Positions 44,153 to 54,735 of a stretch of DNA of 64,000 nt are shown here, in pieces. The position numbers and the translations under genes were made by a program. This DNA comes from Skeletonema tropicum (lineage: Eukaryota > Bacillariophyta > Thalassiosirophyceae > Thalassiosirales > Thalassiosiraceae). Numbering within the stretch: position 1 is the stretch's first letter; each line of letters starts with the position of its first letter. The stretch lies in NCBI GenBank assembly GCA_037178625.1, contig CM074143.1, positions 1,922,001 through 1,986,000 on the forward strand, in the 5' to 3' direction. A model generated the notes under the pieces. That model saw only the letters and a list, made by a program, of their open reading frames with translations, made no database searches and had not been told where the DNA came from.

Positions 44153-45091
44153 TAGTGTTGAAAAATTTCACCCTTTCTGAGATTTGTGAAAGTTACAGGG
44201 TGAAGTTTCAAAAACTTCAAGGGAATTTCAAAAACAAATTTCACTACAGCTTATTCTAAACTTAAGACCACACAATTTCTCTTGTACAAACACTCACAAT
44301 CCAACCAGCCACCACACTCTCAAAGCGTCTCAGAAATCCTCTTCCCAAGCACCTTCTTCGCATGCATGATATGATGAAGGTTTTCATATCTTCGAAGAAG
44401 GGCAATTCCAGTGCCATCCTTCATCCTATTCCGGACCTTAGTAAGAATGGTGTGCTTCAAAGGTTTGGCCCGACGTTCGCAATCCATAGACCCCACCGTT
44501 CCCATGGACAGTAGAGGCTTTGCAACGAGTCGATAGAAGTCGGACATTCCTGCGTAACACTCATACCACCCCAAGCGTCCAGAAATAGCACCAGTCCTCT
44601 TGCATACTTTACCACTTCTTTGATACTGAAAGACTTGTTACTCTTTTCCAGTTCCTCAGAAGATGGAACCAGCGGAAGTGGATCTGCAAAAGAATGATAC
44701 CAGTCATTCGACTGAGTATCAAAGTTCTCGAAATCCTTGAGCACTCTCTTCTGCATCTCGTCCAAACCATCAACACCCAAGGCCACATACCACTCAATCA
44801 TCTTTCTCACAAGTGCGGCCTTGTTTGTCTGCAGGTGGAATACATTCCTCCAGGCACGAGACTTGGGGTCACAGAGGAAAGCCATCAAGTGATGCTCATC
44901 GAGTAAGCCAACCTTCTATCCGCTGGGATCAGTTTTTGGTTTTTCGTGTTAGCGATATTGGAGCGATATTGGCCTTCCCGCCAGAACTTTTGAGAATTTC
45001 AATTTTGGCCAAATTTATCAACAATTTCACCCTGAAATTTTCCAGTAAGTTTCAGTGCTGAAATTTCTCCCTTAGAAATTTTTCAACACTA
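44153..45091. mobile_element. hAT-family element, 939 bp, 8-bp target duplication
   Basis: The ends are TAGTGTTGAAAAATTTC and its exact reverse complement (17 bp), flanked by CGTGGAAA at 44145-44152 and 45092-45099. The TAGTG start and 8-bp duplication are hAT hallmarks, and the interior holds a hAT-type transposase remnant. It is too short to be autonomous. It is inserted in the right arm of a larger inverted-repeat element. Confidence 0.9.
44320..44888 (-). pseudogene. hAT transposase, C-terminal dimerisation region, frameshifted
   Basis: The frame from 44888 (MMAFLCDPKSRAWRNVFHLQ) runs to about 44570, and the product then continues in another frame as GWYECYAGMSDFYRLVAKPL, MGTVGSMDCERRAKPLK and LRRYENLHHIMHAKKVLGK to 44320. 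The S-x-x-CER-x(4)-LK...R-x-RM...LL...EN spacing fits the C-terminal dimerisation region of hAT transposases, and the surrounding terminal repeats agree. The DNA-binding and most of the catalytic portions are missing, so the fragment is not functional. Confidence 0.65.
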
Positions 45092-45108
45092 CGTGGAAAG
45101 GTCAATAT

Positions 45109-45212
45109 AGGATCTTCAGACACCCGTCTGAGTCACTTGGAGGACTCAATCAGCTCTCTGCACACGTGCAGAGTCCCTCTGGAGAGGACTCCCACATGTG
45201 ACAGAAGATCCT
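45109..45212. mobile_element. 104-bp foldback insertion
   Basis: Begins AGGATCTTCAGACAC and ends GTGACAGAAGATCCT, with a central CTCTGCAC-AC-GTGCAGAG palindrome. It interrupts the right arm of the 43.5-45.2 kb element. Confidence 0.6.
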
Positions 45213-45325
45213 ATGTAGGGTGACCAACCACCAAGCCAACAACAACCACCAACTAACTTCACCATCACAACGCTACAATCCTCCCCAGAAGCCGTTGCAA
45301 TACGCAATACTTAAAGTTAATAATC

Positions 45326-46411
45326 ATGCCAAAGAAGTACAATGACGTCATAATGGAGGAGGATCTAGAGCTAGACGACGGAGTCATGCAAGAATTACTT
45401 CACGACGATGACAGCCCCCCATCAGCGTCAGGAAGCAACAGCAGCGACGACGACGAAGAATCGAATCATGACGATACACCTCACTACATATATAACTACA
45501 TCCCATCCAAACACCAACTATTGCAAAAAAAATCACTAACTACAAAACAAAGTAAGGATGTGGAAACTATTCACGAAGCAGCATCTCAATTGTTTCACGT
45601 CATCAACAAGTATGGCGGTAATATATCATCATCATCGAAATGGGAGGATATTCTAACAGCAACAAATAGTCCATGGAAAAATAATGTTGACGCAGCGTTA
45701 GATGAGATTGTAGCTGCTCGTACTGGTATGGTGCAGGCGTGGGATGAGTTTCATACTGATAGTGATAATGTTGACAATGATAACCAGCAAACAATGGATG
45801 GTGATAATAATGATGAATGGTGGGAGCCAATCCTTCCCTCAAAAACGAAATTATTATTGAACCGTCAAGACAATGATGAAAAATGGAATCAAACAAATAA
45901 TACTGATAACAAAAGTGATGTTGACGAACAACAGCAACAATTTCATCATGTGTACATGGAATACGCCACGAATGCCTTTGCAACAGAATTGGAAGCATTA
46001 CGAAGAGGAACGTTGGAACAACAAACAAGCACTTTCAAGAAGAAGAAAAAGAAGGGCAACAGCAATGACAAAAGCTCAACATTACAACAAATGGAGTTGG
46101 ACTTGGATCCTACACAACATTCTTTTGTAGTTGCCTCATCCAAACGTTCTGGGAATAATGTTCATGATAATGACGACGAAGCGAAAGCAGCTGCAGCTGC
46201 AGAAGTTGATGTACAAGTATTGTCTGATATGCTCTCCTCTGGATCACACACTCTGTCGGCTGTTGAGAAACATATGCTGCTCAAGGCCCGGCAGCGAGGC
46301 AGTAGCAGTAGTGCAGAAGCTGCAGTGTTGGTACGTGCAAAGAGTGATGGTGATGGACTTTCGTTACATGAAAGGAGAAGGCAGGAGTTGGGCTTACTTT
46401 CTGGTAGATGA
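45326..46411 (+). CDS. Acidic, D/N/Q-rich 361-residue protein with conserved-looking C-terminus
   Basis: A single frame from ATG (MPKKYNDVIMEEDLELDDGV) to TGA. Residues 20-50 and 145-205 are acidic and low-complexity. Segments with likely structure are 75-145 (VETIHEAASQLFHVINKYGG, then WKNNVDAALDEIVAARTGM), 210-235 (YMEYATNAFATELEALRRG), a KKKKKKG basic patch, and 295-330 (VLSDMLSSGSHTLSAVEKHM). The pairing of an ATELEALR helix with a later VL..ML..G helix is faintly like Rsa3-type ribosome assembly factors; this is a weak guess. The acidic and lysine tracts would suit a nucleolar protein. Codon usage is ordinary, and no intron is needed. Confidence 0.65.
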   Translation: MPKKYNDVIMEEDLELDDGVMQELLHDDDSPPSASGSNSSDDDEESNHDDTPHYIYNYIPSKHQLLQKKSLTTKQSKDVETIHEAASQLFHVINKYGGNISSSSKWEDILTATNSPWKNNVDAALDEIVAARTGMVQAWDEFHTDSDNVDNDNQQTMDGDNNDEWWEPILPSKTKLLLNRQDNDEKWNQTNNTDNKSDVDEQQQQFHHVYMEYATNAFATELEALRRGTLEQQTSTFKKKKKKGNSNDKSSTLQQMELDLDPTQHSFVVASSKRSGNNVHDNDDEAKAAAAAEVDVQVLSDMLSSGSHTLSAVEKHMLLKARQRGSSSSAEAAVLVRAKSDGDGLSLHERRRQELGLLSGR

Positions 46412-46659
46412 GGTAGATTGTATCGACTCGTTGATTGACACTGCCTTTCATTGACACTGCCTTTCCTGCATTGCAGCCGCCGAAAAAATCGAGCTTCGTT
46501 ATCGGTGGACTACACCAATGGAAAGAGCTGCTTCTTGGCTTTTCATAACTGCACTGAACGTCTTCTAAACTTGAGTTTAAGCTATTTTACTTAAAGTCTA
46601 CGAAGCTAAGTATGAAATTGTGCCCATATTATGTGGGCGCATACCCGGAAAGCTGTTAC

Positions 46660-47172
46660 CTACTCCTCATCAAAGAAATCAAACTCCTCATCGCCGTCAA
46701 AGCCAAGGTCAAGGTCTTTGACGACAACGCGTTTTGCTACGCATCTGCGTTTGCGCTTAGCCCACCTGCATCTTTTGACCCTTTTGCAACCCCTCATCTT
46801 TCTGCGCCTGCATCAAGCGGCAAGGAAAATTGGTTCATCCTCGGACTCGTCGAATTCGTCGAACTCGAACAGAGCAGTAATTCCGTCACCGTCATTTTCA
46901 AATCCACTGACAGGATACTATAATGTATAGCATGCAAGTGAGAGTGAAGTGAGAGGCGCCAGTAACTTGAACTTGAGTCATATTAGAACGGCTGCAAGTG
47001 CAAGGCAGAGTGAAGGCAAGGTCAAGGCAAGACGAAGCACATGAACTGACTTATCAAACGAACGGAGCATGTAAATGTAACAATGCAAACTTACAGCGAG
47101 AGCGGCAGAGACAGCTCCTGGAGCGGTTGAGAGAACAGCCAAGGCGGCAGAGATAATAACATGAAGCTTCAT
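46660..47172 (-). pseudogene. Secreted four-Cys protein, minus copy 1, nonsense mutation
   Basis: Exon 1 47172-47095 encodes MKLHVIISAALAVLS...SAALA. Intron 47094-46918 keeps its GTAAGT and TATAG signals. Exon 2 46917-46660 reads GFENDGDGITA, FDEFDESEDEPIFLAA and then TGA (46815-46813), where the plus-array copies have CGA for the Arg before the first core Cys. The rest of the frame remains open to the usual FDFFDEE end. A single C-to-T change thus removes the cationic core. In sequence it is closer to the plus-array genes than to its neighbours. Confidence 0.85.
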
Positions 47173-47447
47173 GATTCTTGTGATATCGTTTGATTGTATA
47201 AAATTATGGCAGGATCAAGAGGCCAACCCCTGATGAAATGGATCATGCTGGTGTTCCTGAACCGGTTCACACTTGTGTCGGTTCACACTTGTGTCAGTTC
47301 ACACTTGTGATTTTCTCATCGTTCCCCTCTTGTTAGCATGGTCGGACGCGTGTCATACCGTCATAAAATAAACCCCTGCGGTGAATTAATAAAAATATTC
47401 ACCCCAGGGTCAGCGCACTTTATCTTCGCTTGTGTACCTTGTACTTA

Positions 47448-47925
47448 GGCCGATCCTTACGGTGAACGAGGACGAGAACGGAGAGCGCGCTCGTCTGCGT
47501 TCTCGTTCCGGTCCAAAAAAACGGGCCTTACGGTTGAACGCGCACGAGGTTCGCTCCACGTTGGCCAACGCAGAGCAATTTGAGCGGGAAGCACGAGAAA
47601 CAGAGCGCATAGTGCGCGAACTAAGGGGTTAATTATGGTTATTATTTTTTAGTGAGAGCATATGTACGTAGGAATTGTCCGAATTTGTTTTTCGGGGGCA
47701 AATCACAGAGGGTGCGCACATTTGCTCTGCGTTTCAGAACGTGGAGGAATTTGCTCCTCGTTCTATTTCAAAGCAGAACGTGGAGCAAATTCCAGCTGGA
47801 AACAAAAAACACACTTCGTGCGCGTTCTCGTGCTCCGTAAGGCCACTTTTTTTACAAAACGAGAACGCAGAGCGCTCTGCGTTAGCGCTCTGCGTTCTCG
47901 TTCTCGTTGACCGTAAGGATCGGCC
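47448..47925. mobile_element. Harbinger/Tourist-like MITE, 478 bp, target duplication TTA
   Basis: The ends are GGCCGATCCTTACGGT and its reverse complement, with imperfect pairing continuing about 45 bp. Flanks are TTA at 47445-47447 and 47926-47928; the empty site GTACTTACATAG is preserved at 53107-53118 in the same array. GG-starting termini with a 3-bp TTA duplication are typical of PIF/Harbinger MITEs. No coding capacity. Confidence 0.85.
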
Positions 47926-48428
47926 TTACATAGCCATCCGACTAAGCAGTGCTAATGTGCTTGTATAGTATCACCACCGAATACAATGGGCCACTAGAAG
48001 TGGCTCATGCGCGTAGTGACGACGATAGATACGATTTGGTAGAATGTAGTGTTGCTGGCCATTGTGGGCGCTGGTGCTGGCTAGTGCTAGTCCCTAGCTA
48101 GGAGAACTTAGCATCTCTCCTACGCACAACAGATGTCTGAGCAGTGTTCAAATGCTAGTATAGTATCACCGCCGAGTATTTTTGTGATTGACGACGATAG
48201 ATTCGATTTGCTAAAATAAATGAGGTGAAAAAAGCGGCAACAATCATTACAATGGAAGATAACGCAGCATTTCACTCTTGTGATAAGTTTTCAGGAATTG
48301 TTTTTACTATATTGGTTAAGAATAACTGAACGTGACGATGCAGCTGCACACACATTTGTTCCTACACTAAAGATAGAGTGCATTCAAAAGTTCTCTTCCT
48401 GATTGTCCCCAGCCAAGACACTGTTCAC

Positions 48429-48964
48429 CTACTCCTTATCAAAGAAATCAAACTCCTCATCCTCATCGCCTTCATAGCCAAGGTCTTTGACGACGACGCG
48501 GCGTGGTTTGCAACTGCCCATAACACTATCGTCCCAAACCCTGACTCCGCGGTACTTTTTCCACCTGCATCTACGGGCCCTGCGGCAACGCTTCCTTCCC
48601 ATGCGCTTGCATCGAACGGCAAGGACCATTGGCTCATCCTCAGACTCAAACTCATCCGGAGCAGTAATTCCGTCACCGTCATTTTCAAATCCACTAACAG
48701 GATACTATGATGTGTAATATAAAAGTGATGAGTGAGAGTGAAGTGAGAGGCGTCAGTAAGTTGAACTTGAATTATTAGAACCAGAACGAATGTAATGCGA
48801 GGCAAAGTCAAGGCAAGACGAAGCACATGAACTGACTCTTATCAAACGAACGGAACACATCTATATCAATGCAAACTTACAGCGACAGCGGCAGAGACAG
48901 AGACAGCTCCTGGAGCGGTTGAGAGAACAGCCAAGGCGGCGGAGATAATAAGATGAAGCTTCAT
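48429..48964 (-). CDS. Secreted acidic-basic-acidic four-Cys protein, minus copy 2
   Basis: Exon 1 48964-48881 (28 codons; MKLHLIISAALAVLS, with an extra VS before the cleavage region). Intron 48880-48705 (176 bp, CATAG acceptor, phase 0). Exon 2 48704-48429, 91 residues: YPVSGFENDGDGITAPDEF, acidic ESEDEP, core VRCKRMGRKRCRRARRCRW, an insert KKYRGVRVWDDSVMGSC not present in the plus-array type, then KPRRVVVKD and the acidic tail ending DFFDKE (DEE elsewhere). Four Cys are kept although their spacing differs from the plus type. Probably exported; function unknown. Confidence 0.75.
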
Positions 48965-49717
48965 TGCGTTCGTGATATCGTTTGATCTGATGATGAAATT
49001 ATGGCAGGATCACATGAGGCAACCTCTGATGAAATGGTTCATGTTGGTATTTCTGGCTGAAACGGTTCACACTTGTGTAGGCTCACGATAGTGTTTTTCT
49101 CATTTCCCCTCTTGTCCATGGTCGGACGCGTGTCATACCGTCATAAAATAAACCCCTGCGGTGAATTAATAAAAATATTCACCCCAGGGTCAGATGCACT
49201 TTATCTTCGCATCCGTCTAAGCAGTGCTAATGTGCTTGTATAGTATCACCGCCGAATACAATGGGCCACTAGAAGTGGCTCATGCGCGTAGTGACGACGA
49301 TAGATACGATTTGGTAGAATGTAGTGTTGCTGGCCATTGTGGGCGCTGGTGCTGGCTAGTGCTAGTCCCTAGCTATAGCTAGGAGAACTAAGCATCTCTC
49401 CTACGCACAACAGATGTCTGAGTCTGAGCAGTGTTCAAATGCTAGTATAGTATCACCGCCGAGTATTTTTGTGATTGACGACGATAGATTCGATTTGCTA
49501 AAATAAATGAGGTGAAAAAAGCGGCAACAATCGTTACAATGGAAGATAACGCAGCATTTCACTCTTGTGATAAGTTTTCAGGAATTGTTTTTACTATATT
49601 GGTTAAGAATAACTGAACGTGATTGAAGATGCAGCTGCACACACATTTGTTCCTACACTAAAGATAGAGTGCATTCAAAAGTTCTCTTCCTGATTGTCCC
49701 CAGCCAACACTGTTCAC

Positions 49718-50253
49718 CTACTCCTCATCAAAGAAATCAAACTCCTCATCCTCATCGCCTTCATAGCCAAGGTCTTTGACGACGACGCGGCGTGGTTTGC
49801 AACTGCCCATAACACTATCGTCCCAAACCCTGACTCCGCGGTACTTTTTCCACCTGCATCTACGGGCCCTGCGGCAACGCTTCCTTCCCATGCGCTTGCA
49901 TCGAACGGCAAGGACCATTGGCTCATCCTCAGACTCAAACTCATCCGGAGCAGTAATTCCGTCACCGTCATTTTCAAATCCACTGACAGGATACTATGAT
50001 GTGTAACATGCAAGTGACGAGTGAGAGTGAAGTGAGAGGCGTTAGTAAGTTGAACTTGAATTATTAGAACCAGAACGAATGTAATGCGAGGCAAAGTCAA
50101 GGCAAGACGAAGCACATGAACTGACTCTTATCAAACGAACGGAACACATCTATATCAATGCAAACTTACAGCGACAGCGGCAGAGACAGAGACAGCTCCT
50201 GGAGCGGTTGAGAGAACAGCCAAGGCGGCGGAGATAATAAGATGAAGCTTCAT
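49718..50253 (-). CDS. Secreted acidic-basic-acidic four-Cys protein, minus copy 3
   Basis: Exon 1 50253-50170, intron 50169-49994, exon 2 49993-49718. The predicted 119-residue product equals minus copy 2 except for the final residues (FFDEE). The near identity of exons, intron and spacer among copies 2 to 6 points to recent duplication or gene conversion. Confidence 0.75.
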
Positions 50254-51002
50254 TGCGTTCGTGATATCGTTTGATCTGATGATGAAATTATGGCAGGATC
50301 ACATGAGGCAACCTCTGATGAAATGGTTCATGTTGGTATTTCTGGCTGAAACGGTTCACACTTGTGTAGGCTCACGATAGTGTTTTTCTCATTTCCCCTC
50401 TTGTCCATGGTCGGACGCGTGTCATACCGTCATAAAATAAACCCCTGCGGTGAATTAATAAAAATATTCACCCCAGGGTCAGATGCACTTTATCTTCGCA
50501 TCCGTCTAAGCAGTGCTAATGTGCTTGTATAGTATCACCGCCGAATACAATGGGCCACTAGAAGTGGCTCATGCGCGTAGTGACGACGATAGATACGATT
50601 TGGTAGAATGTAGTGTTGCTGGCCATTGTGGGCGCTGGTGCTGGCTAGTGCTAGTCCCTAGCTAGGAGAACTAAGCATCTCTCCTACGCACAACAGATGT
50701 CTGAGTCTGAGCAGTGTTCAAATGCTAGTATAGTATCACCGCCGAGTATTTTTGTGATTGACGACGATAGATTCGATTTGCTAAAATAAATGAGGTGAAA
50801 AAAGCGGCAACAATCTTTACAATGGAAGATAACGCAGCATTTCACTCTTGTGATAAGTTTTCAGGAATTGTTTTTACTATATTGGTTAAGAATAACTGAA
50901 CGTGATTGAAGATGCAGCTGCACACACATTTGTTCCTACACTAAAGATAGAGTGCATTCAAAAGTTCTCTTCCTGATTGTCCCCAGCCAAGACACTGTTC
51001 AC

Positions 51003-51549
51003 CTACTCCTCATCAAAGAAATCAAACTCCTCATCCTCATCGCCTTCATAGCCAAGGTCTTTGACGACGACGCGGCGTGGTTTGCAACTGCCCATAACAC
51101 TATCGTCCCAAACCCTGACTCCGCGGTACTTTTTCCACCTGCATCTACGGGCCCTGCGGCAACGCTTCCTTCCCATGCGCTTGCATCGAACGGCAAGGAC
51201 CATTGGCTCATCCTCAGACTCAAACTCATCCGGAGCAGTAATTCCGTCACCGTCATTTTCAAATCCACTAACAGGATACTATGATGTGTAACATGCAAGT
51301 GACGAGTGAGAGTGAAGTGAGAGTGAAGTGAGAGGCGTTAGTAAGTTGAACTTGAATTATTAGAACCAGAACGAATGTAATGCGAGGCAAAGTCAAGGCA
51401 AGACGAAGCACATGAACTGACTCTTATCAAACGAACGGAACACATCTATATCAATGCAAACTTACAGCGACAGCGGCAGAGACAGAGACAGCTCCTGGAG
51501 CGGTTGAGAGAACAGCCAAGGCGGCGGAGATAATAAGATGAAGCTTCAT
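51003..51549 (-). CDS. Secreted acidic-basic-acidic four-Cys protein, minus copy 4
   Basis: Exon 1 51549-51466, intron 51465-51279, exon 2 51278-51003. The product matches the other minus copies. The intron is 187 bp, 11 bp longer, through a duplicated GAGAGTGAAGT segment, and the exons are unaffected. Confidence 0.75.
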
Positions 51550-52298
51550 TGCGTTCGTGATATCGTTTGATCTGATGATGAAATTATGGCAGGATCACAT
51601 GAGGCAACCTCTGATGAAATGGTTCATGTTGGTATTTCTGGCTGAAACGGTTCACACTTGTGTAGGCTCACGATAGTGTTTTTCTCATTTCCCCTCTTGT
51701 CCATGGTCGGACGCGTGTCATACCGTCATAAAATAAACCCCTGCGGTGAATTAATAAAAATATTCACCCCAGGGTCAGATGCACTTTATCTTCGCATCCG
51801 TCTAAGCAGTGCTAATGTGCTTGTATAGTATCACCGCCGAATACAATGGGCCACTAGAAGTGGCTCATGCGCGTAGTGACGACGATAGATACGATTTGGT
51901 AGAATGTAGTGTTGCTGGCCATTGTGGGCGCTGGTGCTGGCTAGTGCTAGTCCCTAGCTAGGAGAACTAAGCATCTCTCCTACGCACAACAGATGTCTGA
52001 GTCTGAGCAGTGTTCAAATGCTAGTATAGTATCACCGCCGAGTATTTTTGTGATTGACGACGATAGATTCGATTTGCTAAAATAAATGAGGTGAAAAAAG
52101 CGGCAACAATCGTTACAATGGAAGATAACGCAGCATTTCACTCTTGTGATAAGTTTTCAGGAATTGTTTTTACTATATTGGTTAAGAATAACTGAACGTG
52201 ATTGAAGATGCAGCTGCACACACATTTGTTCCTACACTAAAGATAGAGTGCATTCAAAAGTTCTCTTCCTGATTGTCCCCAGCCAAGACACTGTTCAC

Positions 52299-52834
52299 CT
52301 ACTCCTCATCAAAGAAATCAAACTCCTCATCCTCATCGCCTTCATAGCCAAGGTCTTTGACGACGACGCGGCGTGGTTTGCAACTGCCCATAACACTATC
52401 GTCCCAAACCCTGACTCCGCGGTACTTTTTCCACCTGCATCTACGGGCCCTGCGGCAACGCTTCCTTCCCATGCGCTTGCATCGAACGGCAAGGACCATT
52501 GGCTCATCCTCAGACTCAAACTCATCCGGAGCAGTAATTCCGTCACCGTCATTTTCAAATCCACTGACAGGATACTATGATGTGTAACATGCAAGTGACG
52601 AGTGAGAGTGAAGTGAGAGGCGTTAGTAAGTTGAACTTGAATTATTAGAACCAGAACGAATGTAATGCGAGGCAAAGTCAAGGCAAGACGAAGCACATGA
52701 ACTGACTCTTATCAAACGAACGGAACACATCTATATCAATGCAAACTTACAGCGACAGCGGCAGAGACAGAGACAGCTCCTGGAGCGGTTGAGAGAACAG
52801 CCAAGGCGGCGGAGATAATAAGATGAAGCTTCAT
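52299..52834 (-). CDS. Secreted acidic-basic-acidic four-Cys protein, minus copy 5
   Basis: Exon 1 52834-52751, intron 52750-52575, exon 2 52574-52299. The product is identical to copy 3 as far as I can read. Its upstream region differs from copies 2 to 4 by an extra direct repeat (CACTTGCGTCGGTTCACACT, 52940-52960). Confidence 0.75.
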
Positions 52835-53622
52835 TGTGTTCGTGATATCGTTTGATCTGATGATGAAATTATGGCAGGATCACATGAGGCAACCTCTGAT
52901 GAAATGGTTCATGTTGGTATTTCTGGCTGAAACGGTTCACACTTGCGTCGGTTCACACTTGTGTAGGCTCACGATAGTGTTTTTCTCATTTCCCCTCTTG
53001 TCCATGGTCGGACGCGTGTCATACCGTCATAAAATAAACCCCTGCGGTGAATTAATAAAAATATTCACCCCAGGGTCAGCTGCACTTTATCTTCGCTTGT
53101 ACCTTGTACTTACATAGCCATCCGTCTAAGCAGTGCTAATGTGCTTGTATAGTATCACCACCGAATACAATGGGCCACTAGAAGTGGCTCATGCGCGTAG
53201 TGACGACGATAGATACGATTTGGTAGAATGTAGTGTTGCTGGCCATTGTGGGCGCTGGTGCTGGCTAGTGCTAGTCCCTAGCTAGGAGAACTAAGCATCT
53301 CTCCTACGCTCAACAGATGTCTGAGTCTGAGCAGTGTTCAAATGCTAGTATAGTATCACCGCCGAGTATTTTTGTGATTGACGACGATAGATTCGATTTG
53401 CTAAAATAAATGAGGTGAAAAAAGCGGCAACAATCGTTACAATGGAAGATAACGCAGCATTTCACTCTTGTGATAAGTTTTCAGGAATTGTTTTTACTAT
53501 ATTGGTTAAGAATAACTGAACGTGATTGAAGATGCAGCTGCACACACATTTGTTCCTACACTAAAGATAGAGTGCATTCAAAAGTTCTCTTCCTGATTGT
53601 CCCCAGCCAAGACACTGTTCAC

Positions 53623-54158
53623 CTACTCCTCATCAAAGAAATCAAACTCCTCATCCTCATCGCCTTCAAAGCCAAGGTCTTTGACGACGACGCGGCGTGG
53701 TTTGCAACTGCCCATAACACTATCGTCCCAAACCCTGACTCCGCGGTACTTTTTCCACCTGCATCTACGGGCCCTGCGGCAACGCTTCCTTCCCATGCGC
53801 TTGCATCGAACGGCAAGGACCATTGGCTCATCCTCAGACTCAAACTCATCCGGAGCAGTAATTCCGTCACCGTCATTTTCAAATCCACTGACAGGATACT
53901 ATGATGTGTAACATGCAAGTGACGAGTGAGAGTGAAGTGAGAGGCGTTAGTAAGTTGAACTTGAATTATTAGAACCAGAACGAATGTAATGCAAGGCAAA
54001 GTCAAGGCAAGACGAAGCACATGAACTGACTCTTATCAAACGAACGGAACACATCTATATCAATGCAAACTTACAGCGACAGCGGCAGAGACAGAGACAG
54101 CTCCTGGAGCGGTTGAGAGAACAGCCAAGGCGGCGGAGATAATAAGATGAAGCTTCAT
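53623..54158 (-). CDS. Secreted acidic-basic-acidic four-Cys protein, minus copy 6
   Basis: Exon 1 54158-54075, intron 54074-53899, exon 2 53898-53623. One amino-acid difference is visible near the tail (DLGFEGDEDEE instead of DLGYEGDEDEE). Its upstream region is cut at 54262, about 100 bp before the start, so it retains the core block but lacks the distal short repeats; expression may differ from the other copies. Confidence 0.72.
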
Positions 54159-54266
54159 TATGTTTGTGATATCGTTTGATCTGATGATGAAATTATGGCA
54201 GGATCACATGAGGCAACCTCTGATGAAATGGATCATGCTGGTATTTCTGGCTAAAACGGTCGGAAG

Positions 54267-54735
54267 TTGGCATGTTCACAAGATAAGATTGGACGGCGGC
54301 GGTTTATGGAAGGAATGATATCCAAGGAGTTCTGTGCGAATCAAGAGACACATTGTCGTCTGGAGGGCAGCTATCTTTCGGGCGCAAAATGGGCACAGAG
54401 CTTCTCAATCAAGCTGATGGAGATGACCCATGGACAGTGTCTGGTGAGGAATTTCTTGATTCATGATAAAATTTCGGGTATGCTTGCGTTAGAGAGGAAG
54501 GAGGAGGTACAAATAGCTATAGGAGCAGCAAGAGATTGTCTTAGAAGGGCTTGGAGAGGAGGATAAATATTTGATGGAAATCAATCTCGATGATCTCGAA
54601 ACAACTTCTGGTGAACATCAGGCTTATTCTTATTGGCAGCTTTCAGTAAAAGCGGCACGTGAAGCCTTCTTGATACTGATACGTCGCCATCGGGCTCAGG
54701 CAGCACTTCGACGCGGTCAAAACAACCACGGATAG
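54267..54735 (+). pseudogene. Fragment of a repeated diatom protein family, frameshifted
   Basis: Reads KIGRRRFMEGMISKEF, LSGAKWAQSFSIKLMEMTHG and CLVRNFLIHDKISG to 54566; the homologous reading then continues in another frame as DKYLMEINLDDLETTSGEHQ and LSVKAAREAFL to 54735. The WRRFMEGM...KLLEITHGQ style is one I remember from abundant, uncharacterised diatom repeat proteins; the link is from memory. It abuts the broken end of the minus array. No function is known. Confidence 0.5.

Larger units (their letters stand above)
43530..45240. mobile_element. Inverted-repeat element carrying two nested insertions
   Basis: The left arm (43530-43690: CTATTGACCTTTCCACAG, TTCTGTGACTAAGATCGA, TTTTTCACAATTTTGTTAG) is matched in inverse by a right arm now split in three: 44062-44152, 45100-45108 and 45213-45240 (TAGGGTGACCAACCACCA). 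The first interruption is a 939-bp hAT element, the second a 104-bp foldback. Removing both restores one continuous right arm. Confidence 0.65.
46600..54262 (-). repeat. Second tandem array of the secreted-protein gene, minus strand
   Basis: Start codons at 47172, 48964, 50253, 51549, 52834 and 54158. The last five are 1289, 1296, 1285 and 1324 bp apart and nearly identical over the whole unit, including a spacer with GCTAGTCCCTAGCTAGGAG and the core block before each start. The first, more diverged unit is extended by a 478-bp MITE. The array ends abruptly at 54262, where another repeat-family fragment begins. Confidence 0.93.

Noticed and set aside
48378..53911. Repeated plus-strand frames of 76-110 codons in the minus array
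   Set aside because: Antisense shadows of the secreted-protein exon 2; their apparent conservation follows from unit identity.
53619..54020. 133-codon minus frames (MLRLALTLP...) in each minus unit
   Set aside because: They begin inside the intron and read exon 2 in the wrong frame; the spliced frame preserves the signal peptide and acidic tail.
46600..54262. Regularly spaced repeats as a CRISPR-like array
   Set aside because: Units are about 1.29 kb with spliced genes; nothing resembles short repeats with unique spacers.
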